Shown here piece by piece: positions 1 through 8,174 of a stretch of DNA of 47,686 nt. Positions within the stretch are counted from its first letter, which is position 1; each line of letters opens with the position of its first letter. The notes under the pieces are model-generated. The model worked only from the letters and a program-made list of their open reading frames with translations. It made no database searches and was not told where the DNA came from. A program made the translations under genes and the position numbers. Source of the stretch: Phycisphaerae bacterium (lineage in GTDB: Bacteria > Planctomycetota > Phycisphaerae > JAAYCJ01); the NCBI GenBank assembly GCA_012729815.1, contig JAAYCJ010000183.1, positions 1 to 47,686 on the forward strand. The letters run 5' to 3'.

Positions 1-1305
1 GCCGGGCCGTTTTTCCTGCTGATGCCGATGAACACCCAGTGCTGCGTGATCGAAGGGTTCAACCTCGACGAGTTGCCGGTTGGATCGCCGCCGCGACTCG
101 GACCGGCGGCGGACGACGGACGCTACGGCGAGGCGGTTGAGATCCTGCGCACCGCCGACCGCGTGGTGGTCAAGGTCGGCGGCGGCGCCCGTCACGCCGG
201 CCGTGAAGTTCAGGAACTGCTGGAGCTGACCGACGGCGTGGCTGTCACCAGTCCGCTCGTCTCCGGCGTCATCCCGTACGCCCACCCGCGCAACATGACG
301 GTGGGCGGATCCAAAGGCAGCTTGTGCGGCAATTGGGCGATGGATCAAGCGGACGTGTTGGTCGCGATCGGAACGCGCTTCGTCTGCCAGTCGGACTGCT
401 CGCGCACCGGATACCCGAAGGTGCGGCGTGTGATCGCCATCGACGCGGACGCCGAAACGGCCATGCACTACGGCCGTACCATCGGCATGGTGGGCGACGC
501 CAAGGCGACGCTGGAAAAGCTGTGCCAGACTCTCCTCGCAAAGGGTGTCAACAAGGGCAGCCGCTCCACGCCGTGGTTCCAAGCCTGCGCCGAAAAGAAG
601 CGGGAGTGGGAAGCGTTCAAAGCCCAACGCTACGGCGCCGCGCGGCTGTTCGATCCGGTCTGGAAGCGAGAGGTGCTCACCCAGCCGGCGGCGATCAAAG
701 CCGCCACCGACTGGGCGCGATCGGCCGGAGCGGTGACGTTCTTCGACGCAGGCGACGTTCAGGCCAACGGCTTTCAGATCGTCGAGGATGAGCGCCTTGG
801 CCAGACCTTCACCGAGACCGGGGCCAGCTACATGGGCTTTGGCGTCTGCGCCCTGCTGACCACCGCAGTGGCCGACCAACCATTCTTCGGCCTGGCCCTC
901 TCCGGCGACGGCTCGTTCACCATGAACCCGCAGATCCTGATCGACGCCGTCGAGCACGGCGCGATCGGCTGCATCGTCCTGCTGGACAATCGGCGGATGG
1001 GCGCGATCAGCGGCTTGCAGACGGCCCAGTACGGCAACGTCTACGCCAGCAGTGATTCGGTCGAAGTGGACTACGCCGCGTGGGCCCGCTCGGTCAAAGG
1101 CGTCCGCGGCGTGACCGTGGACGGCGGCACGGACGAACTGGTCAAACAACTGAACGAGGCAAAGGCGTACAAAGGCCTGACGTTGATCCACGTGCCGGTC
1201 TACTTCGGCGAAGACGAACTCGGCGGCATGGGAGTCTTCGGACGGTGGAACGTCGGCAACTGGTGCCACGAGGTCCAGGCCCTGCGCCACCAGATCGGAA
1301 CGTAG
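1..1305 (+). CDS. TPP-dependent enzyme, IolD/acetolactate synthase type (5' partial)
   Basis: The reading frame is open from base 1, so the gene starts upstream of the window. The visible 434 residues begin at the end of the PYR domain (GPFFLLMPMNTQ, matching the usual GPVxLxxPxDVQ). They continue through a central Rossmann-like domain (VAIGTRF) into the C-terminal TPP domain, where GDGSFTMNPQ followed by LLDNRRMGA is the GDG-(x)-N ThDP/Mg motif. Overall arrangement and motifs are closest to trihydroxycyclohexanedione hydrolase (IolD) and its acetolactate-synthase relatives. The reaction cannot be assigned from sequence alone: IolD, a 2-oxoacid decarboxylase or a carboligase are all possible. 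It is the first visible gene of an operon with a split transketolase, an aldehyde dehydrogenase and an RpiB-like isomerase, so a role in cleaving a sugar- or cyclitol-derived intermediate is inferred. Confidence 0.8.
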   Translation, partial: AGPFFLLMPMNTQCCVIEGFNLDELPVGSPPRLGPAADDGRYGEAVEILRTADRVVVKVGGGARHAGREVQELLELTDGVAVTSPLVSGVIPYAHPRNMTVGGSKGSLCGNWAMDQADVLVAIGTRFVCQSDCSRTGYPKVRRVIAIDADAETAMHYGRTIGMVGDAKATLEKLCQTLLAKGVNKGSRSTPWFQACAEKKREWEAFKAQRYGAARLFDPVWKREVLTQPAAIKAATDWARSAGAVTFFDAGDVQANGFQIVEDERLGQTFTETGASYMGFGVCALLTTAVADQPFFGLALSGDGSFTMNPQILIDAVEHGAIGCIVLLDNRRMGAISGLQTAQYGNVYASSDSVEVDYAAWARSVKGVRGVTVDGGTDELVKQLNEAKAYKGLTLIHVPVYFGEDELGGMGVFGRWNVGNWCHEVQALRHQIGT

Positions 1306-1336
1306 CAACCAAAACCACAAACGCGAGGCTCACGCG

Positions 1337-2194
1337 GTGAAAGGTCTATCGGAAAAGGACAAGCAGTCGGCGCAGCGGACGGATGAACTGAAAAGCATCT
1401 GCCGCGAAATCCGTCGGATGATCATCAACACCGTCGCGGACGCCGGGGCTGGCCACACCGGTGGCTCGCTCTCGGAGGTCGAAATCCTGGTATCGCTGTA
1501 TTTCGAGCTGATGCGGATCGACCCAGCCCGTCCGGAATGGCCGCAACGCGACCGCTTCATCCTCAGCAAGGGCCACGCCAGTCCGGGCTACTACTGCACG
1601 CTGGCCCGACGCGGCTACTTCCCGCGGGAACGGCTTCGGGAATTCGACGGGATCGACTCGATGCTCCAGGGCCATCCGTGCATGCTCAAGACGCCGGGCG
1701 TGGACATGTCCACCGGCTCGTTGGGGCAAGGACTCTCCGCCGGGATCGGCATGCGCCTTGGCGGCGAACGACGCAGCCTGGATTTCAACGTCTACGTGCT
1801 GCTCGGCGACGGCGAGTGTCAGGAAGGGCAGGTCTGGGAGGCGGCGATGTGGGCCGGAGCACGCAAGCTGCGCGGACTGATCGCGATCGTCGACTGCAAC
1901 GGCGTCCAACTCGCCGGCACCGTGGCCGAGACTCTGGGTCTCGAACCGTTCGCCGCCAAGTGGGAGGCCTTCGGCTGGCGGGCGCTGACCTGCGACGGCC
2001 ACGACATGCAGGAGGTCGTCTCAACCCTGGCACAGGCGAAGCAATCGGCAGCCGACGGACCTGTGGCGGTGATCGCCCGAACGGTCAAGGGCAAGGGCGT
2101 TTCGTTCATGGAAGGCAAATACGAATGGCACGGCAAGGCGCCCAATGATGACGAGAGGCGAAAAGCCCTCGCCGAAATCGAAGGCAGTGCATAG
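1337..2194 (+). CDS. Transketolase, N-terminal (ThDP-binding) subunit
   Basis: This 285-residue protein covers the pyrophosphate-binding half of transketolase. Visible motifs are GHTGGSLS, SKGHASPGYY, the Gln-Gly region STGSLGQGLSAGIG, and the ThDP motif GDGECQEG...IVDCNG. The start is a GTG with GAGG about ten bases upstream; it lies 31 bases after the preceding stop. The C-terminal half is the next gene, 15 bases downstream, so the enzyme is a two-subunit (split) transketolase. The family moves a two-carbon ketol unit between sugar phosphates using thiamine diphosphate. The neighbours (an aldehyde dehydrogenase and an RpiB-like isomerase) argue for a dedicated catabolic transketolase, not the housekeeping pentose-phosphate enzyme. 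The substrate is not readable from the sequence. Confidence 0.92.
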   Translation: MKGLSEKDKQSAQRTDELKSICREIRRMIINTVADAGAGHTGGSLSEVEILVSLYFELMRIDPARPEWPQRDRFILSKGHASPGYYCTLARRGYFPRERLREFDGIDSMLQGHPCMLKTPGVDMSTGSLGQGLSAGIGMRLGGERRSLDFNVYVLLGDGECQEGQVWEAAMWAGARKLRGLIAIVDCNGVQLAGTVAETLGLEPFAAKWEAFGWRALTCDGHDMQEVVSTLAQAKQSAADGPVAVIARTVKGKGVSFMEGKYEWHGKAPNDDERRKALAEIEGSA

Positions 2195-2209
2195 GAAGGG
2201 TCTCCAAGC

Positions 2210-3160
2210 ATGGCGATGAACGTTGGTGACATGGTGGCGCCGCGAGCGGCCTTCGGCGAAGCGATGGTCGAACTCGGCAAACAAAACGCCGAAGTGGTCG
2301 TCTTCGACGCCGACGTCTGCGCCAGCACCCAGACCGTCGCCTTCAAAAAGGCGTATCCCGGCCGCTTCTACCAGATGGGCATCGCCGAGCAGAACATGGT
2401 GAGCGCCGCCGCCGGCATGAGCACGCTGGGCTTTGTTCCGTGGGTTTCGACCTTCGCGGTGTTCCTGGCCAAGCGAGCGGTCGACCAGGTGCGGGTGAGC
2501 GTCGCCTACCCGCGGATGAACGTCAAACTCAACGGGGCCTACGGCGGCATTCCCACCGGTAAAGCCGGCGCCACCCACCAGTCGGTGGAGGACATCGCGG
2601 TGATGCGGTGCATGCCTAACATGACCGTGATCTGCCCGGGCGATCCGTACGAAACGCAACTGGCGGTCCACGCCGCGACTGCGTTCAAAGGCCCGGTGTA
2701 CGTGCGGACGATACGCTGCCCGGTCCCGGTCATCTTCGACGCAGCGCACCGGTTCGAGATCGGCCGGTCGTACCGGTTGCACGAGGGCAGCCGCCTGACC
2801 ATCATCGGGACCGACATGATGACGCCCAAAGCCCTGACCGCGGCGAGGGAACTGGACAAGGAAGGCATCGCGGTCCGAATGATCCACATGCCCACGATCA
2901 AGCCGATCGACGAGGCGGCCATCGTCGCCGCCAGCCGCGAAACCGGCCGGGTCATCACGGTCGAGAACCACAGCCGCCTCGGCGGCCTCGGCGGCGCGGT
3001 CGCCGAAGTCCTGACCGAATACGCACCATGCCGCCTCACGCGACTCGGCTTTCCCGACTGCTTCGGCGAATCGGGCGACAACGAGGCGATCTTCAGCAAA
3101 TTCGGCGTCAATGTGGAGAACATCATCGCAGCGGCCAAGCAGGCCGTCGCCGACCAATGA
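2210..3160 (+). CDS. Transketolase, C-terminal (pyrimidine-binding) subunit
   Basis: This 316-residue protein supplies the second half of the split transketolase. It has the Pyr domain with the catalytic glutamate in QMGIAEQNM and the following TFAVFLAKRA segment. A transketolase C-terminal domain follows (residues about 190-310, GRVITVENHSRLGG). A GGAAGG Shine-Dalgarno sequence sits about eleven bases before the ATG, and the gene follows the N-terminal subunit by 15 bases, so both are expected from one transcript in equal amounts. DXS-like C-terminal halves look similar, but the paired N-terminal subunit is transketolase-like. Together with the upstream TPP enzyme, the operon encodes two different thiamine-dependent C-C bond enzymes, which is unusual. 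Confidence 0.92.
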   Translation: MAMNVGDMVAPRAAFGEAMVELGKQNAEVVVFDADVCASTQTVAFKKAYPGRFYQMGIAEQNMVSAAAGMSTLGFVPWVSTFAVFLAKRAVDQVRVSVAYPRMNVKLNGAYGGIPTGKAGATHQSVEDIAVMRCMPNMTVICPGDPYETQLAVHAATAFKGPVYVRTIRCPVPVIFDAAHRFEIGRSYRLHEGSRLTIIGTDMMTPKALTAARELDKEGIAVRMIHMPTIKPIDEAAIVAASRETGRVITVENHSRLGGLGGAVAEVLTEYAPCRLTRLGFPDCFGESGDNEAIFSKFGVNVENIIAAAKQAVADQ

Positions 3161-3239
3161 CAACGGCCGTCTGAGTTAGCGATGCCGACCGGCTGTGCAT
3201 TCATCATGGCTCCAACGACCATCCAGAAAAGGACAAATC

Positions 3240-4724
3240 ATGGCTCCAACGCGAATGCGAAATTACGTCAACGGCAAGTGGATCGACCCGGAGAACTCAG
3301 GTTACATTCCGGTCGAAAACCCCAGCACCGGCCAGACCCTGGCCGAGACCCCGCTCTCGACGGCGGCTGAGACCAACCGCGCCATCGACGCCGCGGCCGA
3401 GGCCTACAGGTCGTGGAGTCAGACTCCGGTCTCGCGCCGCGTTCAGCCGCTCTATAGGCTCGTGGAACTGCTGCGGGATAACGAGGAAACCATCGCCCGG
3501 ACGCTCGTCGCCGAAATGGGCAAGTCCCTCTCCGACGCCCGCGCCGAAATGAAGCGCGTCCTGGAAAACTGCGAAGTCGCCTGCGGCATGCCGGTGCTCC
3601 AGCAAGGTGACAAACTGGTCGGCTGCTCGTTCGGCATCGACGGCGAAGTGCTACGGCTGCCGCTGGGCGTCTTCACCATGATCGCCCCGTTCAACTTCCC
3701 CGCCATGGTGCCGTTCTGGTTCCTGCCCTACGCCCTGGCCACCGGCAACACGTTCGTGGTCAAAGCCTCCAAGCAGGTGCCGATGACGATGCAACTCATC
3801 ACCGACTACATTGACCGAACCGGCCTGCCGCCGGGCGTCTACAACCTGGTCAACGGCGATCGGACGGTCGCGGACGCGTTCATGGACCATCCAAAGGTGC
3901 GCGGCGTCTCGCTGGTCGGCTCGACTCCCACGTGCCGCCAGGTGGCCGAAAAGTGCGCTAAAGCCAACAAGCGATTCCAGGCGATGGGCGGGGCCAAGAA
4001 CCACCTGGTCGCCATGCCCGACGCCAAAATCGACGAGGTTGTCCGCAACATGATCACCTCGTGCTACGGCTGCGCTGGCCAGCGGTGCATGGCGTCGTCC
4101 GCCATCATCGGAGTCGGCGAGGCGACCTACCAGACGATCTGCCGGAAGTTCATCGAGGACTCCAAGAAAATCATCATGGCCAACCCGCTCGACCCGAAAT
4201 ACGCCGAGGAACCGATGCTGATGGGCCCGGTCATCTCCGCCAGGGCCAAGCAGTTCATCCTCGAGATGATTGACAAGGGCGTCAAGGAAGGGGCGACCCT
4301 CGCCCTCGACGGCCGCAACGTCAGAGTCGCCGGCTGTGAGAACGGCCACTTCGTCGGACCGACCGTCTTTACCGACGTCAAACCGGGCATGGAAATCCAC
4401 CGCACCGAAATCTTCGGCCCCGTCGTGGTCATCCTCAAAGCTGACAGCCTTGACGAAGCGATCGAAATCATCAACAATCATCAGTACGGCAATGGCGCCT
4501 CGATCTACACCCAAAACGGCTACTGGGCCCGCAAGTTCAAGCTGGAGGCCGAGTGCGGCATGATCGGCGTGAACGTCGGCATCCCCGCGCCCGTCGCCTA
4601 CCTGCCCTTCGGTGGCATGAAGGCCTCCCAGTTCGCCGACATCAAAGCCCAGGGCAAAGCCATCATCAACTTCTTCACCGAGGACAAGACCATCACCGAA
4701 CGCTACTGGCCCGAGGAATCATAA
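3240..4724 (+). CDS. CoA-acylating aldehyde dehydrogenase, methylmalonate-semialdehyde dehydrogenase type
   Basis: This is a 494-residue aldehyde dehydrogenase superfamily protein. The segment GCAGQRCMASS around catalytic Cys283 is characteristic of the MmsA/IolA branch, which oxidises (methyl)malonate semialdehyde with NAD+ and forms an acyl-CoA. Further landmarks are APFNFPAMVPFW in the N-terminal domain and FGPVVVILKAD with PFGGMKAS near the end. The ATG at 3240 is preferred because AAAAGGA lies seven bases upstream; an in-frame extension to 3195 has no such site. Next to an IolD-like enzyme it could serve inositol breakdown. Next to a split transketolase and an RpiB-like isomerase it could instead oxidise another short aldehyde, such as sulfoacetaldehyde, to its CoA ester. 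The family assignment is firm and the substrate is open. Confidence 0.88.
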   Translation: MAPTRMRNYVNGKWIDPENSGYIPVENPSTGQTLAETPLSTAAETNRAIDAAAEAYRSWSQTPVSRRVQPLYRLVELLRDNEETIARTLVAEMGKSLSDARAEMKRVLENCEVACGMPVLQQGDKLVGCSFGIDGEVLRLPLGVFTMIAPFNFPAMVPFWFLPYALATGNTFVVKASKQVPMTMQLITDYIDRTGLPPGVYNLVNGDRTVADAFMDHPKVRGVSLVGSTPTCRQVAEKCAKANKRFQAMGGAKNHLVAMPDAKIDEVVRNMITSCYGCAGQRCMASSAIIGVGEATYQTICRKFIEDSKKIIMANPLDPKYAEEPMLMGPVISARAKQFILEMIDKGVKEGATLALDGRNVRVAGCENGHFVGPTVFTDVKPGMEIHRTEIFGPVVVILKADSLDEAIEIINNHQYGNGASIYTQNGYWARKFKLEAECGMIGVNVGIPAPVAYLPFGGMKASQFADIKAQGKAIINFFTEDKTITERYWPEES

Positions 4725-4751
4725 AGAGCCGCCACCAACGAAAGGACCGTC

Positions 4752-5381
4752 ATGAACATCGCCGTCATCTGCGAAACCAGCGCCGCCGACAGGAACAAGG
4801 ACATCCTGGCCGCCCTCGACGGCCGCGGCCATCGAATCATCAACGCCGGCATGACCCAGAACGGTGCCTCGCCCGAACTGACCTACATCCACACCGGCTT
4901 GCTGGCCGGATTGCTGCTGAATGCGGGCCGCGCCGACCTCGTCGTCGGCGGCTGCGGCACCGGCCAGGGGTTCCTCAACGCAGCCCTCCAGTATCCCAAC
5001 GTCTGCTGCGGTTTGATCCAGAACCCGCTGGACGCCTGGCTCTTCGGGCAGATCAACGGCGGCAACTGCATCTCGCTGGCCCTGAATTTCGGCTACGGCT
5101 GGGCCGGTGAAGTGAATCTGCGGTTCATCTTCGACCGGCTCTTCTCTCTGGAGCAATTCGGCGCCGGCTATCCGCCTCACCGCCGCGAATCCCAGCAGCA
5201 AAGCCGCCGCACGCTGGCCAAGATCTCAGCCGATACGCACAAGCCGATGGCCGAAATCCTCCGCACGCTGGACGAATCCGTGGTGCGACCGGCCCTCTCT
5301 TACCCCGGCATTGCCGAACTGCTCGACGTGGACTCGATCGCCGACCCCACGCTGCAAGCGGCGCTCCGGTCGCGAATGTAG
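4752..5381 (+). CDS. RpiB/LacAB-family sugar isomerase, long form
   Basis: This 209-residue protein of the RpiB/LacA/LacB isomerase family has the expected Rossmann-like start (MNIAVICETSAADRN) and the core motif GGCGTGQGFLNAA. It is longer than canonical RpiB (about 150 residues): after the isomerase core it has a helical tail from about residue 140. Such long forms occur in sugar-catabolic operons and need not act on ribose 5-phosphate. An AAAGGA ribosome binding site lies seven bases before the ATG, 27 bases after the dehydrogenase stop, so it is the last gene of the operon. It probably interconverts an aldose and ketose made or used by the transketolase. A 4-carbon substrate, as for erythrose-4-phosphate or sulfoerythrose isomerases, is one possibility but is inferred from context only. 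Confidence 0.85.
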   Translation: MNIAVICETSAADRNKDILAALDGRGHRIINAGMTQNGASPELTYIHTGLLAGLLLNAGRADLVVGGCGTGQGFLNAALQYPNVCCGLIQNPLDAWLFGQINGGNCISLALNFGYGWAGEVNLRFIFDRLFSLEQFGAGYPPHRRESQQQSRRTLAKISADTHKPMAEILRTLDESVVRPALSYPGIAELLDVDSIADPTLQAALRSRM

Positions 5382-5507
5382 CCTCGCGCCGCGGCGAACT
5401 AAACAGCCGAATCGCCCCTGCCCGGCTTGCCTCTTTACATATCGCCCACCGCCGTCTATACTTACGTCAGTCGCAGGAACCAAGGCCCCTGCGGCCGGGA
5501 GAAAGCC

Positions 5508-5663
5508 ATGAGGCTCACCAGAATCAGGTTCTACATGGCGGCGATGATCGCCTTTCTGCTGGGCGTACCGCTGAGTGAAAAAGCGGTCGCCGGCGTCGGC
5601 GATGTCATCACCGGCTCGCTGCAACTGGGACTGGGCATCGCGGACCTCGCCGACACCAGCTAG
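5508..5663 (+). CDS. Small secreted peptide (51 aa), unknown function
   Basis: This short frame has a GGGAGAAAG ribosome binding site just before its ATG. The product has a clear signal-peptide shape: basic start MRLTRIRF, hydrophobic stretch YMAAMIAFLLGVPL, then a probable cleavage region (VAGVGD). The remaining about 20 residues are small and hydrophobic (GSLQLGLGIADLAD). No family is recognised. Its stop codon overlaps the stop of the convergent acyltransferase gene by three bases (shared CTA/TAG). The 126 bases before it (5382-5507) show no terminator or other gene. It may be an exported peptide of a kind often seen as tiny hypothetical proteins in planctomycetes, but the function is unknown. 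Confidence 0.5.
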   Translation: MRLTRIRFYMAAMIAFLLGVPLSEKAVAGVGDVITGSLQLGLGIADLADTS

Positions 5664-6646
5664 GCGTTCGCCGGTGCGATATCGCCGAGCAGTCGGGCCA
5701 GCCGGTCCTGACCCCAACGCGGAATCCCCCACGGATACTGGCTGGGATCCTCCAGTACGATCCGCTCCAGACCGCGCAGATACCGTCGCGTGATGTACTC
5801 CACCGGATCGCTCTGCCCGGACCATTCCTCTTTCTCTATGGTTTCGCCCACCACGATCTCGAAGCGGAACGGCCGACCCGTCCGCCGAATGCCCGCCACC
5901 ACTACGTCGGCTCCATGGCGGACGGCCAGAATCCCCACCGTCCGCCTCGCCACCGTCGGCAGCCCCAAAAACGTCGTCTCCACCCCATGCCGCGGCGCCT
6001 GATGGTCCGCGACCAGCGCGAACATCCCGCCGGACCCCAACACCTGCTCCGCCCGGGCCAAAGCGTCCGGAACCTCGACCAGCCGGCATCCGCTGCGGGC
6101 GCGGATGCGGCGCCGGTACGCGTCATAGCTCCGATTCTCGTGCGGCCGATACACCGCCGTCGCCCGCACCCCGTTGTACCCCAAAAAAACCGGCAGAAGA
6201 TCGTAAGGCCCATAGTAGCACGTGACCAGGATCGCCGCCTGTCCCCGCCGGTGGGCATCGAGCAACTCCGATCGATGCGGCTCCGCCAACTGCCCGCCGT
6301 ACCGCCGGTACGTTCCCGGATGCAGCAGCCGATCCGCCAGCATCAGATCCACCAGGTTCCACACCCGATGCACTACCGACCGCCGGGCGATCCGATCGAT
6401 CTGATCCGCTGATAATCGATCACCCAACGCCGCCCGCGCCTGGGCCTCCACCGTCAACCGCAGCGGATCCAAAAGCCGATAGAGCCACAACGACATCCGC
6501 TCGGTAATCGCATACGCGACCTCCGGCCCAAGCACCCCCAGAACCGCCGCCAGCGCCCGGCGGTACACGTTTCCCGCCGACACCACCAGCCGCGGCAGTC
6601 GCGCCGATACGCCCATCGCCTTCCCGTCCATCGTCGTGCGGCCCAT
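5660..6646 (-). CDS. LpxL/HtrB-like lysophospholipid (lipid A) acyltransferase with altered HX4D motif
   Basis: This 328-residue protein has the layout of the lauroyl/myristoyl acyltransferase family that adds secondary acyl chains to lipid A. The conserved blocks are present: AILVTCYYGPYDLLPVFLGY (motif I), a YRPHENRSYDAYRRRIRA region, VADHQAPRHG, and a TFLGLPTVARRTVGILA block. The catalytic HX4D motif should read H-x4-D, but here it reads YYGPYD: the His position is Tyr (codon TAC) while the Asp is kept. The protein may therefore be inactive or use another chemistry, or the base may be wrong. The gene is convergent with the 51-residue peptide and divergent from the GT4 gene. Envelope biogenesis is inferred. 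Confidence 0.8.
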   Translation of the reverse strand: MGRTTMDGKAMGVSARLPRLVVSAGNVYRRALAAVLGVLGPEVAYAITERMSLWLYRLLDPLRLTVEAQARAALGDRLSADQIDRIARRSVVHRVWNLVDLMLADRLLHPGTYRRYGGQLAEPHRSELLDAHRRGQAAILVTCYYGPYDLLPVFLGYNGVRATAVYRPHENRSYDAYRRRIRARSGCRLVEVPDALARAEQVLGSGGMFALVADHQAPRHGVETTFLGLPTVARRTVGILAVRHGADVVVAGIRRTGRPFRFEIVVGETIEKEEWSGQSDPVEYITRRYLRGLERIVLEDPSQYPWGIPRWGQDRLARLLGDIAPANA

Positions 6647-6896
6647 AGCACCATTCTACGCCCGTACCTTACGCTTTGCAGCCCCGCTCCGATGGTTCAA
6701 GGCGTCAACCTCCACTTGAGCCGCCGCGATCTTCCATAAGTGCTCACGCCCAAAATCCTTAACACACGGCGCATCCCGTCGCGTTCCACCGCCAACCCGG
6801 CATGTTTTTCATTGTGTCGGCGCAATTTCCGCGCATAATGGTGGTCAACGAGGTGCAAAAGAACACCAGGCTCGGGTCTCTGTGGGTTTGGCGCCA

Positions 6897-8174
6897 ATGA
6901 ATGTATGCTTGCTGACGCCGACGTTCTTGCCCAAGATCGGCGGGGTGGAAACCGTAGTCGCATCGCTGGCCAGGCACTACTGGCGGATGTCGGTGCGCAC
7001 GTGCGTGGTCACGCAGTGGCCGCGGCGTGGCAAAGGCACGCCGGCTGACGACCAGCAGCCCTACCCGATCTTCCGCTACCGCCGGCCCTGGTCGTTCCAC
7101 TTCTCGCTGGGCATGCGCACCATCCATCAGGCCCTCGAACGGGCCTGGCGCGAGACCGGCTTCGACCTGATCCACTGCCACCTGGTCTACCCAGCCGGTT
7201 ACGTCGCCACCCAATTCGGCCAGAAGCACGGCGTGCCCGTGGTGATCACGCCGCATGGCAGCGACGTCCGGCCGACCTGCCGCTACCGCCAACTGCCGGT
7301 CATCTGGGAACGGATTACCTCCTGCCTGCGCCAGGCCTCACGGGTCACCGCCATCAACTCGCACATGCATCGGCTGGTCCAGGACATCCTCGCCGGCCGA
7401 ACCGACCGGATCGCGATAATCCCCAACGGTGTGGACATCGAGGAGCTCAACGCGCCGACTCCGCACCAGGACGATTGGCCCGTTCCTTACGGTCAGCCGT
7501 TCGTGCTCTACCTGGGCGGCCTGACCCATAAGAAGGGCGTCGACGTCCTGCTGCGGGCGATGGACCGAATTCGTAGCGAAGGCCGAAGCGATCTGCGACT
7601 GGTTATGGCCGGCGACGGCCCGCTCCGCGACCAGCTTCAGGGCTACATCCGCAGCCGCGACCTCGACGCATCGGTCAACATGGTCGGCTTGGTCTGCGGC
7701 GAGTTCAAACAGTGGCTGCTGCAGAACTGCCGCTTCCTGGTGATGCCGTCGCGCACCGAATCGATGCCGCTGGTGGCGCTGGAGGCCTTCGCCTGCGGCA
7801 AGCCGATCCTCGCGTCCGGCGTTGGAGGACTCTGCGAACTGATCGCCGACGGCCGCACCGGACGGCTGATCCCGCCCGATCAGCCCGACCGGCTCGCCCG
7901 CGAATTGATCCGCTTCGCCGACGGCGATTATCTGCTGATGGCCGCCGCCGCCCGCGCCGAGGCCCAGCGGTTTGACTGGCCCAATATCGCCCGCGACTAT
8001 CTCGACCTGTACCGCCAGATCCTCGCTGCCCCGCATCCCGCGCCGGCCCCGGTCGCGTCCGCCCCTAGCCCAGCGCCGAGACAATCGCTTCCTGCAGTTG
8101 TCGATCCCTCCCCGCTGCATACGACGTGGCGTTCCACCGATAGCCGAGGCCGTCACCCGATGTCCTGGGAATGA
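6897..8174 (+). CDS. Glycosyltransferase family 4 (GT-B fold)
   Basis: The product (about 425 residues) starts with the standard GT4 N-terminus, MNVCLLTPTFLPKIGGVE, whose glycine loop binds the acceptor or phosphate. It has HGSDVRPT in the middle and PFVLYLGGLTHKKGVDVLL at the start of the nucleotide-sugar domain. The catalytic-site EX7E motif is ESMPLVALE, followed by ACGKPILAS. ATG 6897 is preferred over a GTG 15 bases upstream because it gives the canonical N-terminus. The last about 40 residues after DYLDLYRQILAAP are Pro/Ala-rich and lie antisense to the 3' end of the HIT gene, so the C-terminus looks like run-on. It probably builds an envelope polysaccharide or lipopolysaccharide core; donor and acceptor are unknown. 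Confidence 0.9.
   Translation: MNVCLLTPTFLPKIGGVETVVASLARHYWRMSVRTCVVTQWPRRGKGTPADDQQPYPIFRYRRPWSFHFSLGMRTIHQALERAWRETGFDLIHCHLVYPAGYVATQFGQKHGVPVVITPHGSDVRPTCRYRQLPVIWERITSCLRQASRVTAINSHMHRLVQDILAGRTDRIAIIPNGVDIEELNAPTPHQDDWPVPYGQPFVLYLGGLTHKKGVDVLLRAMDRIRSEGRSDLRLVMAGDGPLRDQLQGYIRSRDLDASVNMVGLVCGEFKQWLLQNCRFLVMPSRTESMPLVALEAFACGKPILASGVGGLCELIADGRTGRLIPPDQPDRLARELIRFADGDYLLMAAAARAEAQRFDWPNIARDYLDLYRQILAAPHPAPAPVASAPSPAPRQSLPAVVDPSPLHTTWRSTDSRGRHPMSWE

Noticed and set aside
2021-3163. 380-codon minus-strand frame opposite the transketolase C-terminal gene
   Set aside because: Antisense to a clear transketolase subunit; Asp/Gly/His/Arg-rich translation without motifs.
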